Position numbers and translations under genes: made by a program. Positions 42,201 through 48,411 of a stretch of 64,000 nucleotides of DNA are shown here, piece after piece (positions within the stretch are counted from its first letter, which is position 1; the number at the start of each line of letters is the position of its first letter). Source of the DNA: Semisulcospira habei. Taxonomy: Eukaryota; Mollusca; Gastropoda; Semisulcospiridae. The DNA is taken from contig BTPG01000008.1 in NCBI GenBank assembly GCA_036245525.1, positions 34,798,850 through 34,862,849 of the forward strand. The letters run 5' to 3'. The notes beneath the pieces are model-generated. The model made no database searches, was not told where the DNA came from, and saw only the letters and a program-made list of their open reading frames with translations.

Positions 42201-45200
42201 GCACCTGCGCAACCAATCGGCGGCCGCCTTGGAGAAGGACCGAGACGCCTTGCTGGACCTTCTCGACATCCTCAGCTTCTTAGTCCACGTGGGCAGTTGG
42301 ACCTCGCCCCGTCCCGCCGCTTCGTTCACCTGGGCTTGGAGTTCCGGACTGACCTCAACCTGGTGAGGCTACCGGAACAACAGATACAGAAGTTGGCGAA
42401 CCTGGCTTGGCTAGTGTTTCAACAGGAGTTGGTCTCTGCCATAATGTGGTTGCAGCTCCTGGGCCTGATGAGTGCGGCAGCGGACCTATTCCCCCTTGGC
42501 CGTCTCTACTCTCGTCCGCTTTAACTGCCCCTACTTCTTCACTGGCAACTCTTGGCTGGTGACCTCGAGACTCGAGTACCAGTGCTTCCGCTGCTCCTCC
42601 CGCACCTCCTCCGTTGGGCGGATCCTAATGGTTCGCAACCAGATACCTCTCTACTCTCCCCCCCCCCCCCCAGTTGTCCGTCTGTGTCAACGCCAGCCGC
42701 ACCGGCTGGGGCACGCACCTGCTGCCGACGTTCCCCACAGCTTCCGGCAGCTGGACCATGGACCTCGCGGACTAGAACATCAACTGGTTGGAGCTGCGCG
42801 CGGGTTGGCAAGCCCTCTTCACCTGGGACGGCTCTTGGACTCCAGGATCTGCTCATCCTTTCCGACAACTCCGCCGTGGTCTCCTACACCCAGAAGCAGG
42901 GCGGGACTCACTCCCCCACCCTCTGCATTCTTCTCTACCAGCTCCTCCGGTGATGTGAAGATCGTGACATCTTTCCGATGATCTATACGGTGTGGGGGAC
43001 TCCCTGATCGACCTCTTCGCAATGAGGTGGAACCGCCAGCTGCCCCTCTTCATCTCACCCATGCCAGACCCCTTAGCCTGGGCAGTCGCTGCGCTCTCCA
43101 TCTCCTGGGAAGGTCTCATTGCGTATGCCTACCCTCCCACGGTCCTGGTCCCCAAGGTCCTGCTCAAGCTCAAGGGATGCAACGTGATTCTGCTGCTAGT
43201 GGCCCCGTTCTGCTGGACCAAGTCTGGGGCCACTGACCTTCTGATCCTCGCCACGGGGCCCCCCTCTGTGGCTCCCCACACCACGCTCCATGCTCAAGCA
43301 ACCATGGCAGGCACTATACCTTCCTGTCCCGAGTGACTCCTACTACACGTCTGGAGATGGTGGGGCACGCCCTCTCCGCTAGAGGCTTCTTGAATGCAGT
43401 GGTGGAAGCTATCGCTGCAGGCTGCAGACCCTTGACCCTTCAAGGCTATGAAGGAACGTGGCGAATCCTGGAGTCTTGGTGCGGCGACCGACACCTCGCT
43501 CCTACCGATCTGACATCCCCCAGCTGGCCGAGTTCTTCCTCTGGCTTCGCCGAGCAGCACTTGGCGCCAATCACCATCAGGGGCTACCTCACCTCATTGC
43601 CGACACGCCCCAACCCTTGGGCCGCTCGGACCCCGGCAAGTGCAAAGACATCGCTGACCTGGTGGCGGACATAACGCAGAAGACCTGCTTCTTCTCACCC
43701 TTGCCATGGCCTCCAGAGTGAGTGAGCTGCATGCGCCTTTGGCGCACCCCTCCTGCTGCAGCTACTGACGGACCCGACCTTCCTGGCCAAGACGCAGTCC
43801 CATTGACCGCCCCCAGGTGATCGCCATACGGCCGCTGATGGGGATAAGCCTCAACCAGGAAGCCAGACAACTGGACCCGCTGAGAGCCTTACGCGTGTAC
43901 CTGCGCCGAACCAAGCCGCTCCACACGTGACGCGCCCGCCTTTTTTCTCTTTCTGTCCCCAGGTAGATCTGACATCTCGGCCCAGACGATTCTGTCCTGG
44001 GTCCAATGGGTGATATGCTCTGCTTACCAGGACCTCTGCCCCGACACTCCCTATCGGCTACACATCAGGGCGCACGAGGTCAGAGCCGTCGCCGCAAGCA
44101 TTGCCTTCGACCGTAACTGTGCCATCAGAGACATTGGGGTGGGTTTGGGCTGGCGAACAGAGTCGACCTTCACCTGATTCTACCTCTGAAACCTGGCTGG
44201 CCAGCGAGACAACCTGGCCCTGGTGGGGGACGTAGCTGCAGTGCAACACTCCTTCCCGGCACCCTCGGTGCCGTTGGTAACTCTTAACTAAAATTATCGG
44301 GAGTTTGCTCCGGGGAGGGCACGTCTAGCTAGCTTGGTCGGGTCATGGGGTTTTCTGCGGCACCCACCTCCTTTTCGCTATTCTTCCTTATAGTAATGGC
44401 ATCGGTAATGTTTTTGAGGAAACAAATGAATTTTTCTCTAAAATGTATTTTTTCGAAAAATACTTACCGATGCCATTACTCGGACGGCCCTCCCACCTGC
44501 CCCGCTTGCCGTTAGTCAGCTAAGCGAATAAACTGGCGTGTCTGCACAGGGCAGTTACCCTATGGGGTGGGACGGGAGGCTACTCAGGGTACTGGGTCAC
44601 GGCACCCCTAAGTTGCCTCCCTTGGCCCTATAGGTACACATCGTAAGTTTTTGGCTAAAATTATGTAAGCTAAGAGACAGTTCCTTATAGTAATGGCATC
44701 GGTAAGTATTTTTAAAAAAAAAAATACATTTTAGAGAAAAATTTATATCACTAGTAATAACAGTCAAACGTGTGAAAGGCAACCACTGAAAGGACTTTAA
44801 GACAGGTGGCCTCCTTACAAAAGGTCAGCTAAGTACAACGCAACAGAGAAAGACTGTGGGGCAAAAAAATGGGTTGTCTGCTTAGACAGGGGGAAGGCCT
44901 GTGAAGTTGGAGTGTGGCCACCTAGATGGTGTGATAATTAAAACCAGCTGCACATGTAACCTAAAACCCTCTACTAAACTTGCCTACATGGTGACGCAAT
45001 AAAAAGCAGCCACATGCAATCCTCTCAGTCTACTGAGTGACTCTGGGAGTGTTCAGCCCAGGAATGCAACAACAACAACAACAATATACAAGAGATGGAT
45101 CAGACATAACAGCTCAAGCATAAAGCCAGATTCGCTTTGTACCACAAGGAGCCAAGCAAATCAGGCTCTATGCTTGAGCTGTGCAGTGTTTGTCTTGCAC

Positions 45201-48200
45201 TGTATTTGTGATCAGTGTGTTAGTGAATTCAGATGCTTCACAGGAGTGTGCATATTGGGCTCAGTTCGCGGCGCTTAGAGCTGATTCATAGATAATGACT
45301 GTTATTATTATTATTATCATCATTATCCTAAAAGTGACAGCAAGTCAGGCTCTGCCCTTCAGCTATCATGGCTGATCGATCTTTTGTGGTTAGTGCTGGA
45401 ATCAAAATCAGAAAAACAAATGTTGTACCTTCGTACGGAACGTGATGCTGTCCTCATACTTGATTTTCTCCAGAGGCCGGAAGGTGACAGGGAGAGTGAA
45501 GCTGGTGCCAGCGCTGAGCACAACTTGCTTGGGGTACAGGGTGGTGAAGAAGCGTGTCTTGGGTGCACTGGACATCATTAAAATATTGCAAGTAGAATAA
45601 TCACAGTGGAATAATGTTCTGTTAAAGATCATCACTACTTTAGAGCATATTATAAGCAACCATCTATTTTGCAAGAAAAATGTGAACTTAACCCATTTAA
45701 TCCCAAAGACACATTTCCCAAATGTTGAAGGTGTCACCTCATGACTATGTATCAGTTGCAGGAGATGGATCAACCATGATAATTCAAGTGTAGTGCCAGA
45801 TTGGCTTTTGTGCCTGATGGCACCAAGCTAATCTGGCATACCCTTGAATTATCATAGTTGATCCATCTCCTGCTGTAGGTCGTTGGTGCTAAATGGGTTA
45901 ACAGACAGGTGCTGTCTCAAAAGAAGTCTTTATGGGCAATAAGTGTCACCTGTCTTTAAAGCTGAGAAACAGTCAAAAAACTCCGCCCCGCACGTGTTTT
46001 AAAAAAACTTTGCAGGACCCAGCGAGGGCCCTGTCGTGAACGTTCGGCTAACTTCGGCAAACCGGTTAGGAACTCAGTTGACTCAGTTTTCAACTGCGTT
46101 TGTCGTGCTGGCAAAACTCCCGTGAAAAAGACAGGCCACTTCCTGTATGCAGCGCGGAGTGGGCACCGCGATCACTGATCTAAACCAGCGATATTTCTAC
46201 TGACAGCAACAGTAGCAGACGACACTCGACCACCCGACGGACAGAGCAGGCCATTTGTGTCTTGCCTGGACGCACACTGGATATGGACCAGGCCGAGCTA
46301 TCCGTAAGTTACACAGCACAGCCTGAAGCTTTATTCGATATCGGAAGGGTGAGGAAGGAGGGGTTATTTGTCGTTTTGTGTTTGTTGTTATATCTTTTCA
46401 TCTGGAGTGGCCTACAGCAAAAAAAATTCTCCATACGAAGGGCAGCTACTAAAAAATCAGCTTGACCCATGGCGACCTTGTATCTTTTGGCATCTATGTA
46501 AACAGTCGATTCTCTCTCTCTCTCTCTCTCAGCCTCTCTCTCTCTCTCATCCAATTTACTGTGTTGGTTGTACATCACAATGCTTCTTTATTTATTTATA
46601 TTAGCCTATATTGGACTGGATGTACGTGTTGAAAAAATTCGTTCACAACTACAAAATGTCAGGAGTCATACTTACAGCATGTACAGCCGTACATTCTGCC
46701 ATCATAGTCCCCAACGCGTAAAATCCGTGGCTGTTGGTCTGTTTCAAAGTGTCACAGAATCGTCTGCTGTTGTCCGATCTGCTAATCGCGATGATTTCCG
46801 TGCAACAGGAAGTGGTCTGTCATTTTCCGAGAGTTTTGCAAGCTCGGGATACGCAGTTGCCAACTCCGTCAACTGTGTTACGAACCGATTTGACCCACTT
46901 AGGGGCAGGGCCCAAGCTGGGTCCTGTAGAGTCTTTTTAAAACACGCGCTGGGCGGGTTTTTCTCATTGCACCTCAGCTTTAAATATCACCATTTAGGTC
47001 AATGCTGCCACTTAAATGATGGTCTTTAATGACAAGTGGTCTCTCATAGGATGGTCACTCCAAACAGGTTTAAAATTGTTGTTGTGCCACCTAGCTATCT
47101 TTCCAAATCAAATACCTCAATAAGGTTTCCCCCAAAACACAATGCAGCATATCTTTAAAATGTGACTCACATTTTACATGTCTGTTGTTAACTTTTTGGT
47201 CCATTCTCACCTCATAATCATATCAACTTCTTCAGGTTTTAACAGCGTAAACAACATAGGTAACCCTTTGTGTGCTGGTACAGGAATCATCATGACAAAA
47301 ACCACTACTGATATTCAAAGGGTTAACATTGTAAAAGACAGACTCTAATAACCTAAATCTGTCATAGTATAATTTAGTTTCACCACCGCCATCATCATTG
47401 TCAATGTCTACAGTATAAAACAACAAAATACAGGTCAACCTCAGTATCCAGCATACCGCTGTGTCTGACATAATGTGCACAGGTTTTCGGCTCCTGCAGG
47501 GATGCCCAGTGATGAAAAGGTCGTTGGGCTGATAGCAGCCTTACCTGACCCACGCACACCATGCCAGTAGTTTTTCTTCACAAGTAATTTCATGACTACA
47601 ATAATGCAGGCATGCAGCCCTGAAAGTCTAAAATTTTGCCCACCAGCCTTTGGCTAGTGACTTCCAAATTTTACTAGCCAAACTGAAAATGTTACTAGCC
47701 AAAACTAAACAATTTACTACTGAAAATAGCCCAACTCAACAATATAATGTACCACATGTGTTGACGCCCAATGTTAGAGAGTGTTTGACGCCCAGAGGCA
47801 TTGAGAACAAATATTTGAACAGACAATCATAACCAAGTTAATGTTTATGTCCTGACTTCAGGCTTTTGATAGTATCAAGTGGAGAAATAACTGACGAAGT
47901 CCCCATGTGAACTGTGGTGGGATGTTTATTTATTTATTTTTTGTAAGTAGAGCTGGGCTTCTGTTTTCACAACAGGTTAAAGGGTCTGTAGACCCCCAGG
48001 TATAAATTTTAGAGGGTACACAGACCCCCATCCTAGCATTATAGAGGGTCTGCAGATTTATTTAAGAAAAACTGCATCATCTTATGTTCCTTAAAATAAA
48101 TTAACTCATTTCGCTCTCTCCTCTTTAAATGTGTTGTGACAGTGTGTGTGTGTCCTTTCCATGATACTGATTCTTTAACTGGTGAGCTATCGCGAAAAAG

Positions 48201-48343
48201 CCTGTCTCCCTCACTCTCTCACACATAGAAAAACATATATCTATTTATTTATTTGTATGAACGTTTGATAATGTATTGCAACAGAGAATACAGCATTTTC
48301 TGCTGAACGCGGCAGATTGACAACCAAAGTGTGACTTGTCTAA

Positions 48344-48411
<68 letters not shown>

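Larger units (their letters stand above)
38723..44744 (+). mobile_element. DIRS-type retroelement 3 (plus)
   Basis: About 6.0 kb in CFAP65 intron 2, opposite in orientation to copies 1 and 2. Inverted repeats 38740-38930 and 44520-44715 (GGAACTGTCTCTTAGCTTAC and complement); internal complementary region 44390-44480. Plus-strand order gag-like, RT/RNase H, tyrosine recombinase. Terminal repeats are about 95 percent alike by eye, so it is younger than copy 2. Confidence 0.85.

Noticed and set aside
46283..46304. Exon-like ATG GACCAGGCCGAG ... followed by a GTAAGT donor
   Set aside because: It lies inside the 1-kb TIR element and has no downstream acceptor with a sensible frame.
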